NCBI GenBank assembly: GCA_032718865.1
Contig: JALUTQ010000028.1
Span: forward strand, 496,001 to 560,000
Source of the DNA: Tilletia caries
Lineage: Eukaryota > Basidiomycota > Exobasidiomycetes > Tilletiales > Tilletiaceae
Direction of reading: 5' to 3'
DNA length: 64,000 bases
The notes beneath the pieces are model-generated. The model searched no databases, was not told where the DNA came from, and saw only the letters and a list, made by a program, of their open reading frames with translations. Made by a program: the position numbers and the translations under genes. This document shows positions 12,273 to 24,098 of the stretch, piece after piece. Position 1 is the first letter of the stretch, and each line of letters starts with the position of its first letter.

Positions 12273-14054
12273 ATGAAGGCAAATATAATGGACGACGCTC
12301 CTGAGCCGGCCCCGGAGGGCTTCACTTCCGTTCCTTGCGGCAGGCTGGATGTGGCCAACAATGAGTGAGTCTGCTGTATTCCTGAGGATTACGTGAAGGG
12401 CCCTTTTTGCGGGCGGGCTGAACAGATATCGTGATTGTCTTATCACAGGAAACTCGCTCTCGTGTCGATGATGTTTCTCTTCCCGACTCGGTTCGAAGCG
12501 GCCTGTATGAGGGACGCATATTACCGCCTCTTGCGTGCCTGGCCGATTCTGGCCGGTCGACTTCGAGAGGGCAAGGCCAACCCGGAGCTATGGCGCGTAC
12601 ATGTTCCTTCGGCGAGTAAACTCGAAGAGCTGATCCGGTTCGACGAGCAGGGTGTCTTTACCGCCAAGGGGACGGCACCCATGTTCTCTTACAACGACTG
12701 TTCGGACAAGTCGCTGGACTCCCTCCTGCCCCTGGCTCGATTCGCCAAGAGGAACTCGACAAAGCTCAATCAACAGGCGCCCGTCATCTTGAACATCGAC
12801 CGAAACGTGCTTCTCGGCCATTTGACCTCCCCGTTCGGTCTCACGTCCAATGCGGAATGCTTTCGTCGTGACGCTGCCATCTTCTCAGTTCATGTCGTCA
12901 ACTTTGCCGACGGGGCTGGGTTCTCCTTCACCGTGCCGCATGTATGCTTCGATGGGTCAGGCGCTCGGACACTGCTCGATACGTACATTTCTTTGTTGAA
13001 AGGAGGAACGGTGGAACAACCTCCGCCGCTTGGCTATGATCCTTTCACAATCTTCCGACCCAGTTCTGACGTCGCTGACAAGAAGCCATCAGCGCCCGCT
13101 CCCGCTCCGCCCGGCGATTGGCACGTCCTCTCTATTCTGAGCCTCCTCATCCTATCGTATTACTTTGCCCTGGACCTGCTCTGGGAGCGGCCGGAGCGGA
13201 ACATCAGGCGCATCGCAGTCTACATCCCGCCAAAGAGTGTCAGCCAGATCAAGGCACAGGCCCGATCCGACCTCGAGCAAGAGTTTGGGCCTGGAAGCGT
13301 TCAAGCTACAAAGCTCAGCACAGGCGCAGCACTGCACGCATGGATCATCAAAAACGATCTCGCCGTCCGGATGGAAAGCTGGCCCGACAGACTCAGCACA
13401 CATGCCACCTTGGCAAATATGCGCTTCCGCATGCCGACAGGATTGAGCTCCGTCCATCCTCGGTACTTGAGCAATTGTCTCGTTCCCATCGGTGAGAGTT
13501 CAATCTCTGCCTGTCGTTGAATGATTCTCTGCAGGCGCTGACTCTGTGATTGTCCATGCTTTGTAACAGCTGTGGAGCCTATCAAGACGCGCGACCTCGC
13601 AGCACGCTCGCATGGCCGAATCGCTCTCGATGTCCAGGAAACTCTGCGTCGTAAAGCAACGCCCGAAGAGCTGGAGAAGTTTGTTCGTTGGCAAGTGTGG
13701 AGAAGCACACCGCCCGAGCAAGGAGGCGGGCACTATCGCAACAGCATGGCCGTCTTCTTCCCGCCGGCCGCGCAGTTCACGATCGTCACGGACTGGTCCA
13801 AGTTTGATCTCTTCGACTTGGACTTCAGCGGAGGCATGGAGTCGTCAGGCTCGCCAAAGTCCGAGGGCGACGATCCCGAAGCTAAGAAAGTGCTATCCAT
13901 TGTGGTTGATGCCCATACTCCCTTGCACCATCGGAACGCCTGGACCATCGCAGGCGGTCGCAACGGCGAGTGCTGGCTCTTGGGCTCTATTTCGGAAAAC
14001 GAACGCAGGCACCCTGGCGGATGGGGAAAGCTGGCCGATGCTGAGGACTTCTGA
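12273..14054 (+). CDS. HXXXD-type acyltransferase (transferase family), paralogue 2
   Basis: Three exons (12273-12364, 12449-13491, 13570-14054) give 539 residues. The HVCFDG catalytic motif is at His195-Asp199, and the WxLFDLDFSG stretch near the C-terminus matches the structural motif of the family. The alignable parts with paralogue 1 include LLRAWPxLAGRLR, NFADGAGFxFTVPH, LANMRFR and NCLVPIG. It is shorter by a Ser/Pro/Lys-rich linker of about 40-50 residues before the mid-protein hydrophobic segment. It lacks the third intron of paralogue 1, reading straight through as HAWIIKNDL. It lies downstream and in the same direction, 765 bp after the hAT element. A role in secondary metabolism or lipid acylation is possible but not shown by the sequence. 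Confidence 0.85.
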
Positions 14055-14260
14055 CCGACCAGGAACGACAACACCCAACTCCAGCTTCCCAGTCCCCAAC
14101 CTTTTCTCCATCTTAGATCTTAATAATAGTGTACACAGACTTAAGCATAGAGGACTGCCACCTTCAAATCACGGACCAATACAAGAGATCCGGTATCATT
14201 TCTCAGTTACAGAATGTCAGAGGACATGCCCCAGGGGTGACAGGGAATCGTGCGAGCCAT

Positions 14261-15877
14261 CTAGTGCTTGCGCTTCTTCTTTCCGCCGCCAGAGTTGGAT
14301 CCTCGACCAAGCGCCTTGAAGTCTGCTTGGACAACGTCATCGTCCCGGTCCATTCCTTCTCCCGCTCTGTCCTCGTTCATCCTACGCTTCCGCTTGCCAG
14401 CGCCGCCCGCGCCGCCCGAGTTGGCACTGTTCTCCCTCAACTCTCGCACCGCTGCGCGTTGCGCATCCCCAACCCGCTCCTCCAACAAACTGATGGTCTC
14501 CTTGTCCGCTCCTCCTGGGAAAAGGGTGAGCTTCTTCTCGATCGTCTTCTCGATACGTTGGAGCAGTTCGACGTCGTACTGGCTGACGAGCGTCACACTC
14601 CGTCCACTTCGACCGGCTCGTGCGGTACGGCCGACACGATGGATGTAGTCCTTCGAGTTCGAGGGCAAGTCGTAATTGACAACGAGGTCGACCGCTGGAA
14701 TGTCAAGACCGCGGGAGGCAACGTCGGTCGCGATCAGAATGTTTCGCCCACCAGAGCGGAAGGTGGCCAGGGCGCCGAGACGAGCTGACTGCGATAGTTG
14801 ACCGTGGAGCGGGATGGCTGGGAATCCGAGTGTTCGCAATACGAGCGATAATCTTTGGCAGTCGTGTACGGTACGAGTGAAGACGAGGATGGATTGGCCT
14901 GCCTGCTCGTTGGCCAAGTGGACGAGATGAATATCCTTCTGAATGAAGGGCATGAAGATGTAGTACTGGGAGAGTGTGGACACCGTGGCATACCTATCAA
15001 AAGTGGTAGGAATGGTCAGAACGCACGTAGCTAAGCTCGGGTGGAGCAGAGGGAAGTGGTTTGCAAACTCACTTTGTGCTGACTTCCAAGCGAACGGGAT
15101 TCTTCAGACTGGCGCGCTGGAGTTTGGCGACTTTGGTGGTCATCGTCGCGCTGAAGAGCATCGTGGTCCTCTCTCTTGGGATAGACTGGAGCAGTTTGTC
15201 GATGATGGGTCCGAAGTCCATATCGAGCAGTCGATCGGCTTCGTCCAGGACCTGTGATTACGACAATTCATTGCCTCCAAAGCGAGTCAGCGCATGTCCA
15301 GTAAGCCAGGCCAGGAAAGCATAAAGAAGGGGATGTGACTGACCAGATACTTCAAGTTCCTCAAGCTGAAGCCCTTCGTGTTCTCGAGGTGGTCTTGCAG
15401 CCGACCGGGAGTGGCCACAACGACATGCGGCCGCTTTGCCAACGCAATACTCTGGCTGACCATGTCCATACCACCCACAATCGTCGCGCAGCGCGCACCC
15501 ATTGTCGCACCGAGCGCCTCCACCTGCTGGCTGATCTGGTACGCCAACTCACGCGTGGGAGCCAAGATGCACGCAAAGAGTGGCTGAGGATTGTCCCACA
15601 GCGCTTGAAGGATCGGGATGGAGAAGGCTGCCGTTTTGCCTGAACCCGTCTGCGCGAGACCGATGATGTCGCGCCCGGCGAGTGCGTGTGGGATGGACTC
15701 GACTTGGATGTCCGTTGCGTTCTTGAAGCCCATTGATGCGCATGCTTCGCAGATCGCAGGAATCACACCGAGCTCGGAGAAGGTCTTCTTCTTTCCCTCT
15801 GCGACTTCTGGCGATGGCTCCGCCGCGCTCGCGACCGCTTGAGCCGCGCCCGCCTTGCTGCTTTCTGCGTTGCTCAT
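14261..15877 (-). CDS. RRP3: DEAD-box ATP-dependent rRNA helicase (Rrp3/DDX47)
   Basis: Three exons on the minus strand (15877-15344, 15251-15073, 14993-14261) give 481 residues, close to yeast Rrp3 and human DDX47. Motifs in order: Q-motif region [13 protein letters not shown], Walker [31 protein letters not shown] box [14 protein letters not shown] (rebuilt across the first intron), SAT in LFSATMTTK, then the second RecA lobe with [23 protein letters not shown] and [13 protein letters not shown]. The C-terminus is a Lys/Arg-rich tail ([14 protein letters not shown]) fit for nucleolar targeting. Rrp3 acts in 18S pre-rRNA processing in the nucleolus. The chosen start is the methionine before a Ser/Ala-rich leader; an upstream in-frame methionine would add an unlikely extension. 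Confidence 0.93.
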
Positions 15878-16599
15878 TCTTGAAGTGTTTACTGTGCGTC
15901 TCGTCTGCGGCGATGCTGGTGGAAGTGTCCATAAGTTTATGGGAGCTTCCAACTTTTTTTCCTTTAGCTCTCGGATCTCGGAAATCGGGCAAACACAAGG
16001 CAAAATGGGCGAATGTCCCCCAGACCTGTTCGCTCACTCGGACGTCAGACCTTTGACCCGATAAGTACCCGGTCCCACAAGCCTGTAAATAACATTCTCT
16101 TGCCCTGAAACTGTCATCCGTTGAACCTGGAAAAAGCTTTAGTATATCCACCGTTCCCCCTTTAAGGACACTCTCTACCCGACACAGACCCCAAACCCAA
16201 AGTTTCCCAGACGCTTAGCTTGGGGTTTTAGAACATATTTCCACCAGCACATCATCAACAATTCCTTGCAAACGTGTATTTTTTTCAAGGAAGTATCTCT
16301 CCAAACCCGGACGTCTCCTTGGTCGTTTTGTTGGCGTTTTCTGCTCCCAAAAGATGAGCCTGAACGGACGTGTTTTGATGGTGCTGGAGCCTTTTCGTTG
16401 CGGATGTGCTGAAGTAATAATTGGTAATTATTTCCGAAAATCTTACCAAAATTCAGCTTTAAATTTGACCTCTTAACTGGGGAGCGGATGTCTTTGGAGG
16501 AGGAACAGTGGTGCCGGACAGGATCAACGGATGTCTGCCTTAAGAGCCTGTACAGCTGCCACATTTTGTGACGCATGATTGTGTCCGCAGAGCGTCACG

Positions 16600-17990
16600 A
16601 GATCAGATTTTGAAACTGTGATTCTGAAACCGTGACCACCGATTGAACCCCAACCTCTTCAGACCCTGTCCCGTACAGCGGCCCACCACTGCGACTGCGG
16701 TCAGCCTCCTCACTCCTACCTTCGTCACTCCTCCTCCCTTCCGCGATTTCTCTCTTCCACTTCTCCTTTTCCGACAGATATCGACGGACGACGACGTCAA
16801 CTTTGCCCTTGCTCCTTGTCGGCCGTTGCCCATCGCCATTCGCCGACCTCTGCTCTGCCTCTGCCGCCCACCGCAGCTGGCCCCGGCGCCCGCTCACCAC
16901 CACGCACCTTCTCCCATCCCACTTGCTGCCGCCCGTCGCCTACTCTTCGCGCATCCGGTCCGGCACCCACCGACGCCAGCTCGCGCCATCCGCGTCGGCC
17001 AGCGCCACTCTCCTCCGTCTGCGGTCTGCGCCTCAGCCCTCAACGTCTGGCCCTCCGTCCTCGCTCCCGGCTCCTCCTGGCACCAATCACCAACTCCGCT
17101 TCTTCCGCCGGCTCCCTCCTCGACACCAGTCTCTCGCCAGTCTCCCCTGACCCCTCCTGTAAGCAAACTCCACTCTCCCTGTCCCTCTTGCGCCCTTCGC
17201 TCACCCGAACAACCTCTCTACCCCGTCCCAGACCTCGAGGCCCACAGGCCACACGAACGGCACCCAGCTCCTCCCTCCGTGGCCCGTGCTCTTCGTTGAT
17301 TGGTGAGTATGAGCCTGTCCCCACTCCCCACTACCAGACTCCGCCACTGTCTCTCGCCAAATCGTCACTGATGCTGAGACTCTCCCTGTCTCTTTCTCCA
17401 GTCGCCGTCTTGCCTGCCGTGCTGCTTATCAGCAGCCTGACCCAACCTGATCCAGTCTCATTTTGCTCGCGACTCGACGACTTCATCTCGCACGCGGCTA
17501 GACGACCTCATCTCGGACCTGGATCTTCAACAGCCCGACGAGTGACGATCTCATCTCGGCCCCTCTTCTCCCTCGTGGCTCGACGATCTCATTTCGGCAC
17601 CACTTCTCGCTCGTGGCTCGACAGCCTCATCTCCAACGTGGTGGATAGCCCGACAATCTCATCTCCAACGTGGTGGATAGCCCGACAGTCTTATCTCAAG
17701 ACCTCATCTCGCTCGCGTCTCGCTCGTGTCTCGACAATATCATCTCGTATGTAGACCTCATCATGAACCTCATCTCATCTCAGATAAGGACCTTATCTCA
17801 TCTCATCTCAGATAACAGCCTCGTCTCATCTCAGACAACAACTTCGTCTCATCGCTCATCTCATCTCAGCCTTGCATCACATCTCAGCCAGACCGTTCTT
17901 GGTGAGTATTCTGCTCTTCTTTCTATTCTTACTTCTTGGTATACTGGTCTTATTCCACCCCTTCTTCTCTGATACTTTCGATGACCTATA
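16600..17990. other. pyrimidine-rich leader and tandem repeats inside Harbinger
   Basis: This 1.4-kb stretch between the left end and the transposase is C/T-rich. It contains degenerate tandem copies of CTCATCTC- and CGACAATCTCATCT-type units (about 17560-17890). Long open frames here (Pro/Ser-rich) look like compositional artefacts. It may act as a 5' leader with introns. Confidence 0.5.
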
Positions 17991-18178
17991 GAGTATAGAC
18001 AATGCCGCCTCATCCCAAACGACGCTCAGCCAGGCACAAGGCTGTCGTTCTTGTGGGAGTGGCTGCTTGTTTACACGCGGGAAGGTTTATCGTCAAAGAG
18101 GCGGGTCACGCGCGAAGGACTTTAGGACAGAAAAAAGTGGCGTGATGGCTTTCTGCGCGGGGGACCTCGGGCCGAGAA

Positions 18179-19311
18179 ATGCTGGGAATGGGCAGCAGCA
18201 CATTCCGCGAGCTGGAGAAGGAGCTCATCGGCCCGGGGTCCCTTGCAGGCGGGAAATACATCACTGTCACGGAACGACTGACCATTTTTCTCTACATGTG
18301 TCGGTTTGCCGTCACATGCCGGCAGGCTGCGGATGTTTTCGGACACAGTGCTACCTCGATCGGAACGTGAGTCAGCCGGCCCCTCTCCATCATCAGCGCC
18401 TGTTGCACAATTCGAATGACTCTTTTTTAATCCTTCCAGCGCGTTCAAAGCTGTCCTTCGTGCTCTTCTGTCTCCCCGCGTCTATTCGAAATATGTTCGA
18501 CTTCCCTCTCGTCACAGCCCTGTCGCAGACCGTATCACCGGTGACCCAGGCCTGTTTCCGTTTTTCAAGGACGTGATTAAAGCCATAGACGGATCGCACG
18601 TCCCTGCCCACGCGCCGCTCAAGATACGAGATCGTTTTTGGAATCGAAAAGGACGTACATCGTTCAACGTCCTTGCCGCGTGCGACTTTGACATGTGCTT
18701 CATTTACATTCTTAGTGGCTGGGAGGGAAGTGCGTCGGACAGTCTGCTATGGCAGAAGGCACAGGACGCGGGACTCAAACTGGGGAACAAAAAACTCCTC
18801 GGTGATGCAGGATTCGGTTTCAGCTCCAACCTGCTCATCCCGTACAGAGGTGTGCGCTACCATCTCAAAGAGTACTCGGTTGGAACTCGACGGTGAGCAC
18901 TCCCCCTTCCCAGTCGCAGTCTCCGTATCATCACCCGCTGATCACACGTAAACATTTGGCAGACCACGCAATGAAAAAGAATTGTATAATCGTCGTCATG
19001 CGGGTGCCCGCAATGTGATTGAGCGGGTCTTTGGAGTGTTACAGGCTCGTTTCAAAATCCTCACAACTGGCTGCCATTTCGCCCTGCAGACTCAAGCAGA
19101 TCTCTTCCCTGCCCTCGCCGTCGTACACAACCTCATCCGTCAGCTCGACCCCGACAACGACATCGAAGGTCAGCTCCTCGACAACACAGACCAGCGCAGT
19201 GCCGCCGGAGAGGAGCAGCCTCAAACGACACGGACGGCCGAGGCTCGCGACGCGGCGGCACATCGCGACCGCATCGCGAAGCGGATGTGGACAAAGTACC
19301 GACGCCAGTAG
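18179..19311 (+). CDS. Harbinger DDE nuclease (DDE_Tnp_4 type transposase)
   Basis: Three exons are inferred: up to 18366, 18440-18892, and 18963-19311. The DDE triad is visible: Asp in AIDGSHV, Asp in LLGDAGFG, Glu in NVIERVFG. Around it are family hallmarks (NRKGRTSFNVLAACDFDMCF, GWEGSASDSLLW). The N-terminal region MGSSTFRELEKEL ... TVTERLTIFLYM matches the usual helical domain. The same frame extends upstream to an ATG at 18002, but a TGA at 18143-18145 interrupts it. It could be a C-to-T change of a CGA arginine codon, or the true start may be at 18179. Translation from 18179 leaves the catalytic part whole. The protein would cut DNA together with the Myb-like partner encoded on the other strand. 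Confidence 0.85.
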
Positions 19312-19447
19312 CATCTTCCTTCCTAAACCCTCATCCTCATCTGAAATCGAAACATGAATTGAACGAGAGAAGTATTTGAATTGAGATAAATGTCATAAGG
19401 AAAGAAAAGCAATGGCACATGAGGACTGCGGACTGGAAGCAAGTCCG

Positions 19448-20871
19448 TCAGGGAGAGGTTTTCAAGAGCTTGCGCAGGAAGCTGCGGCGCAGCTCCGGAC
19501 GCTCGGAAAACGACTGGTAGACGGAGGCCAAACGCGGCTTGTCCGCCAATGCGAGCCCGATCATAGCCAAGCTCTCCTCATCGAAGCTCTCGCTGTCACG
19601 CTCGAGCAGCTCCGCAAGCGCATCGCCGACGCCCTCGTCTTGGTTTCCCATGCCTTTGAGGGCGGAGGCAATGTCGGCCATCGCGCCGACGGCCGAGGGG
19701 CGCTTGCGCTTGCGGGAGGGGGGGACAAGGTCCTGAATCATGAAAGTTAATCACAGTCAATACACATGCTTATATATTCATACTTCAACACAAAGGCACC
19801 CAGCGGGAAAAAGAACCCCACAGCACACTCACAGCATCGTCATCATCACTATCTTTCTCAGACCCATCTTCTCCATCCTCTTCCTCATCCTTATCTCCAC
19901 TACCCGCTTCCGCACCACCATCGCGCGCAAACTCGCCGGTCGCTGTCGACTTTGCGCTCAGCGCGTCGATGCGCGGATAGTTCGGAAACGTTTTGTTCTT
20001 CCATTTCTTGAATTTGGGCGTTCGCTGCCACACCGCATGAAATGAAAGATGTTTTTGTCAGCCCTCTCACGCCCAGGGATCATTTTCTCACGTCTGAAGC
20101 ACGAGAAGCAGGGGAAAGGAGAGGGACGAAAGGAGAGGGACGAAAGGAGAGGGACGAAAGGAGAGATTACTAACCTTGATAAGCTCGTCCCAGACATCAT
20201 CCTGCGCAGTGACCTTCCCACCCTCCTCATTCCAACCAAAGCCACTGAGGTTGAGAAGCTCCTTCGCCTCTTTCCAGGTCTTCTTGAGCTAAGATCAAGG
20301 CAGAAAGAGTAGCGTCAATGACTCAGTTCTGACCAGAGTAAAGAGCTACCGAATCAAATCACTATCTCAATTCTTACATTGCGCCAATGGGACTTGACCT
20401 CCTTGGCCCTCTTGACCGCCCCTTTCTCCCTCATGGGACGAAGCTCGTTCGCAGCTTGCTCCCACACCTCCGGCTGACAGGGAAGTATGAAAAGAGGATG
20501 CATTGCAAGGTTCAGAATTCAGAAGCCAGGTAGATACATGACTGTCGGGGGTGAGAGAATGGAAACTAGAAAAGGGAAGATATGCTCACCTTGAAACCTC
20601 CTCCGCTCTGCTTCTTCTGCCGCTGAGCCTCCTCGAGGACATCGAGGAGCTTGTCATCGTCCTTGACGGTCCACACGCAGGTCTTGATGTCAGCAGGAAC
20701 AGGCTCGGCGCCGGGCGCAGCGGCAGGAGCGGGAGCAGGAGAAGCATCAGAAGCAAGCAAATGAGGTGAGGAGGAGGTGGGGGAAGGAGAGCGAACAGGC
20801 GCAAATGAAGGCGCCTGAGAGTCTGGCTCATTCGCACCACCATGAGCGGGAGTTGGAGGAAGAGAAGCCAT
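19448..20871 (-). CDS. Myb/SANT-like DNA-binding protein of the Harbinger element
   Basis: Five exons (20871-20590, 20473-20378, 20288-20175, 20024-19833, 19732-19448) give 322 residues. After a Pro/Ala-rich leader, residues about 65-160 form a Myb/SANT-like domain (VWTVKDDDKLLDVL ... VWEQAANEL ... VKSHWRNLKKTWKEAKELL ... SGFGWNEEGGKVTAQDDVWDELIK), of the Myb_DNA-bind_3 kind paired with PIF/Harbinger nucleases. An acidic linker (DKDEEEDGEDG) and a basic patch (SRKRKRPS) follow, then a helical C-terminus. In known Harbinger systems this partner binds the element ends and recruits the nuclease. It is convergent with the nuclease gene, 136 bp apart. Confidence 0.85.
20106..20165. repeat. 14-bp minisatellite in an intron
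   Basis: Three to four copies of AAAGGAGAGGGACG in tandem lie in the intron between 20024 and 20175 of the Myb-like gene. Confidence 0.85.
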
Positions 20872-21418
20872 GATTGTAGTGCTAGGAGGAGAAAAAAATG
20901 CGATGAGGAGGAAGGCAAATGACAGGATGAGAAAGAGAACCAGGAAGAGAATCACAATCACGAAAACAGGATCGACCTCTGGAGATGGATTCTGTTTTTC
21001 CCAATGGGTGAAGAATCATGACGCAACCGTGACGCACTTTTGGGAATCACCGATGGCCAGCTGTACAGGTCATGAACTAGCGTGATTTTGGAAGAATCAC
21101 GAGCTTAATTTCAATTAGTAGAATCACAGTGATCCTGCCAGCTGTACAGGCTCTAAAGGATCGACGGAAATTTGCTCGAGTGAGCGAACAGGTCTGGGGG
21201 ACATTCCACTAACTTGCAAACACAAGACTCATGGCGTTTCCGACAGTCGACAAGGCGAAGGAATCAATTGAGATTGATGCTACAGTACGAGTAAACGAGT
21301 ATGTGTAAGCGCTGCAGCGCGTTTCTATTCCGTGCACAGGGCTCTGATCTGGACTGACGGAAGGCAGGGACCGCCGCCCTGTCTCTTCAGTCTGGGTCGA
21401 ATCATTCTGGTCATCCGC

Positions 21419-23498
21419 CTACTCCGGCACCATGCCGTTCGGGCCCGGAGCGCCAAAGGTGAAGCCGCCAGACGGTGTGGCGAGATCGGATTGGAAGACG
21501 AAGGCGGCCGTCGGTTGGGCACCTGGATCCGGTGCTGACTCTGCCATCGCATCCCCATCGTCGTCGTCAGGGAAGAAGGTATCGATGAGCGTAAAGCAGG
21601 ATTTCTATGGTGATGAAAGGATGGACCGGGGTTCAGAAACTGATCGTGTTTTGTCAGAGGTCTGCATCTCCAAGGACTGCGATTACTCACATAGATGGCG
21701 TTGTTGGGATGATGCTGAAGCTGATGAATCGTGCTCAAACCGCCACACTCCTCCACATAGCCAGCATAGATGTTGGTCGCTCCCGGACCCCGCTCGTTCT
21801 TGTCATCCTCTCCCACCCTGAGGATGTTGGCCAGCGCGTCGAGAGCAACCTGGATCGTCTGGTTCTCTCTCAGGTTGAGCATCGAGCACAGCGGACCGAT
21901 GCTGCCTTGCGTCACGAGGTATCGTATCAGCTCCGGCCGCTGCAGACCGCTCTTCGATGCATTGCTCACGGCCCAGCAGGCCTCTTTCCTCGTCCGTGCT
22001 TCGGCGGTGGTCATGAGGTTGATCAGGGGCGGAAAGATGTTGGCATCGACCAAGGCTTGCACTTGCACGGGCGAGCCTGCCGCGATGTTGCTGATGGCCC
22101 AGCAAGCTTCCTTTCGAATTCCCTCGACGTTCGAATGCAGCAGTCGACCGAAAGCGGGGATGCACCCGGCTGCGATGGCCACTTCTGTTTGCACATCGTC
22201 CCCGGTCACAATGTTGCCGACGGCCCGAAGAGTGGGTGTCACGACGGCCGTGTTCGAATGATGCAGGAGTTCGACCAGTCTCGGGCAAGGCCCGCTTTCG
22301 AGCACGGCTGTGATCTGCGTATTGTCGCCGTCGCTTAGGTATGATAGGGTCCACATGGCATCAACCACGGTTTCGTCGTCGTCCACATACAGGAGCCTCG
22401 CCAGGACCGGGATGGCTGGCGCAACCTGAAAGCGACCATGAAATGCAGCGAGGGGAAGAGAAAGGTCAATTCATTCGCTACGCAGTCAACGCCTTGCAAT
22501 GACAAGTAGTCCAGACGTACCACTTCCCACGACGGACTAGGGTTCTTGCCACGGCAAAGGTTGCTCAGTGTCCAGACGGCATTCCGCATGAGCCCAATTT
22601 TGAGCTCTCGGGAGAACATCTCCAGAAGAGGCTGCATGATACCATGGCTCAGGACATAGTCACGAGCGTGCGGCTTGTCGCCTGCAATGTTTCCCAGTGC
22701 CCATATGGCCTGCTCGCGGACGTCGTCAGATTCTGAGGCAGCGAGCATTTCGATGAAATACGGCACCGCCCCTGACATGATGACGATTTCTGTATGTGCT
22801 GAGGTGCCGGAGGCGATATTGGTGAGCGCCCAGGCGGCCTCGAACTGTACAGTAGAATCAAGGACGGTCGGAGACAAGGTCAGGAGCCACATTTGGAGAC
22901 GACAAGGCCGCATACACCTGGAGGCGCAGTGCCGGAATTGCTTCAACCTGACTCACCTGAAGAAGCTCGGAAGGGCTTTGTAGACGCTCCACGAGCAGAG
23001 GGACAGCTCCTGCCTGAATTATGGCGTCGGTAGGAGGCTCGACCTCCTTGGACAGCAGTTTCCGCAGCTTGATGACCGACTCGATCTGTTTCTGTGGCCC
23101 TCCATGCCGAAGCTCCTCTACAATTACGTGCAGCGAGTCGATTCCCTGTAGATGACGACAAATGGAAGGAGACATTAGCTAGCGTCACAATAGCGAGGCA
23201 CGATCAGGGTGTGCTTCCTGTCGAAACTTACGTGGTCCAATTCCAGCGCTGCATCGACAGCGTCCTCATCTTCCGTCGTATCTCCGTCCGTCATCGCGCC
23301 CGAGGCGGTGTCCAGATTTCTCCGCTTGGCAGTATGCTCGGAGCGCGCCTGGCGGCGGATCTCAACTTGCTGCTCCTCACGCCGGCGACGAAGGTCTTCG
23401 GGCCGGAAGAGCTGGCGGGACTTGTAGGAGGCGGCACGGGCGGGCGTGCCGCCTGGTCTAGCCACGGACGAAGAGGACGAGGAAGTTGACGGAGGCAT
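21419..23498 (-). CDS. SRP1: importin alpha (karyopherin alpha)
   Basis: Five exons (23498-23232, 23145-22957, 22844-22521, 22425-21691, 21604-21419) join in frame to 566 residues. An N-terminal importin-beta-binding segment is rich in Arg ([18 protein letters not shown], then EHTAKRRNL), followed by an acidic linker and Armadillo repeats with the WxxxN cargo-binding ladder ([44 protein letters not shown]). The C-terminus is [11 protein letters not shown] followed by a Gly/Pro-rich tail ending MVPE. It carries classical-NLS cargo into the nucleus with importin beta. The Ser-rich first residues are longer than in yeast Srp1. It reads in the same direction as the upstream G-alpha gene. Confidence 0.95.
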
Positions 23499-24098
23499 AG
23501 CGGGAGCACAAAAGCTTTCGACCAGGCAAGGCGAGGCGACTGCAATGACGGGTGCTTAGGCGATGGAGTAGGAAGGAGGGGGGGTAAAGCTGTATGCAGA
23601 CGAGCGAGAGGGGAGGGGAGCAACACAAAAACTTCTGATGAGCAAGAGGGCTGACAGACCGACCAGAGCAACAGGAGCTGCGCGGAGCCCACTTACTATT
23701 TCACTGACTGCTCTGCACGCTGACAATTGAGATCAGCATTCACGAAGCACGAAGCACGAAGCACGTTGGGGACGTGCTTGGAAGGAAGAAAAATCTGACC
23801 CCCACAAGGCACAAGCTCGCTTCCCAAAAAAAAAGTTCAGGACAGCAGCCAGGCATGAGGCAGGGTCCAAACGCATGTGGAGGCTGGCAAGGCAAGCAAG
23901 GGGGGAAGGATGAGCGAGAGAGCCAGGAGGAAGAGATGAACGCGTAATAGATGTTGGTATTCGGAAGGAGGTGATCATGGGGCAAAGGCCAGACAGAAGG
24001 GAACCAGCAGGGATAGAGAATGTAAAGGCACAGGTGAGAAACGAGAGAGGGAGACAAGGATGACAAGGGGGGGAAACAAACACCAGAGGGACAGTCGC
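23499..24098. other. intergenic between importin alpha and G-alpha
   Basis: No gene is seen. The stretch includes the importin alpha promoter (reading leftward from 23498) and the 3' flank of the G-alpha gene. There is an A-rich run at 23826-23834 and a CACGAAG(CA) short tandem near 23740-23765. Confidence 0.5.

Larger units (their letters stand above)
16544..21153. mobile_element. PIF/Harbinger transposon, 4610 bp, complete
   Basis: Terminal inverted repeats GAGCCTGTACAGCTG are perfect over 15 bp at 16544-16558 and 21139-21153. Each is flanked by TAA (16541-16543 and 21154-21156), the 3-bp TWA duplication typical of PIF/Harbinger. A third copy of the terminal core (CCAGCTGTACAGG) lies just inside the right end at 21057-21069, and both subterminal regions carry repeated AATCAC/CGTGA motifs. 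The element encodes the two proteins expected: a DDE nuclease on the plus strand and a Myb/SANT-like DNA-binding protein on the minus strand. Confidence 0.95.
15989..21226. mobile_element. outer inverted-repeat element into which Harbinger inserted (candidate)
   Basis: A perfect 30-bp inverted repeat starting GAATGTCCCCCAGACCTG lies at 16011-16040 and, reversed, at 21177-21206. Just outside, the 11-mer GCAAACACAAG occurs in direct orientation at 15989-15999 and 21216-21226, which would suit a 9-11 bp target duplication. Removing the Harbinger transposon leaves about 600 bp with no coding potential. The terminal 9-11 bp between the 11-mer and the 30-bp repeat do not match, so the exact ends are unclear. 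Confidence 0.45.

Noticed and set aside
16643..17754. Two overlapping long Pro/Ser-rich open frames in the Harbinger leader
   Set aside because: They overlap in different frames in C/T-rich repetitive sequence and resemble no family; composition explains them.
17560..17890. CTCATCTC-type repeats considered as a CRISPR-like array
   Set aside because: Degenerate short tandem units without unique spacers of constant length, in a eukaryotic transposon leader.
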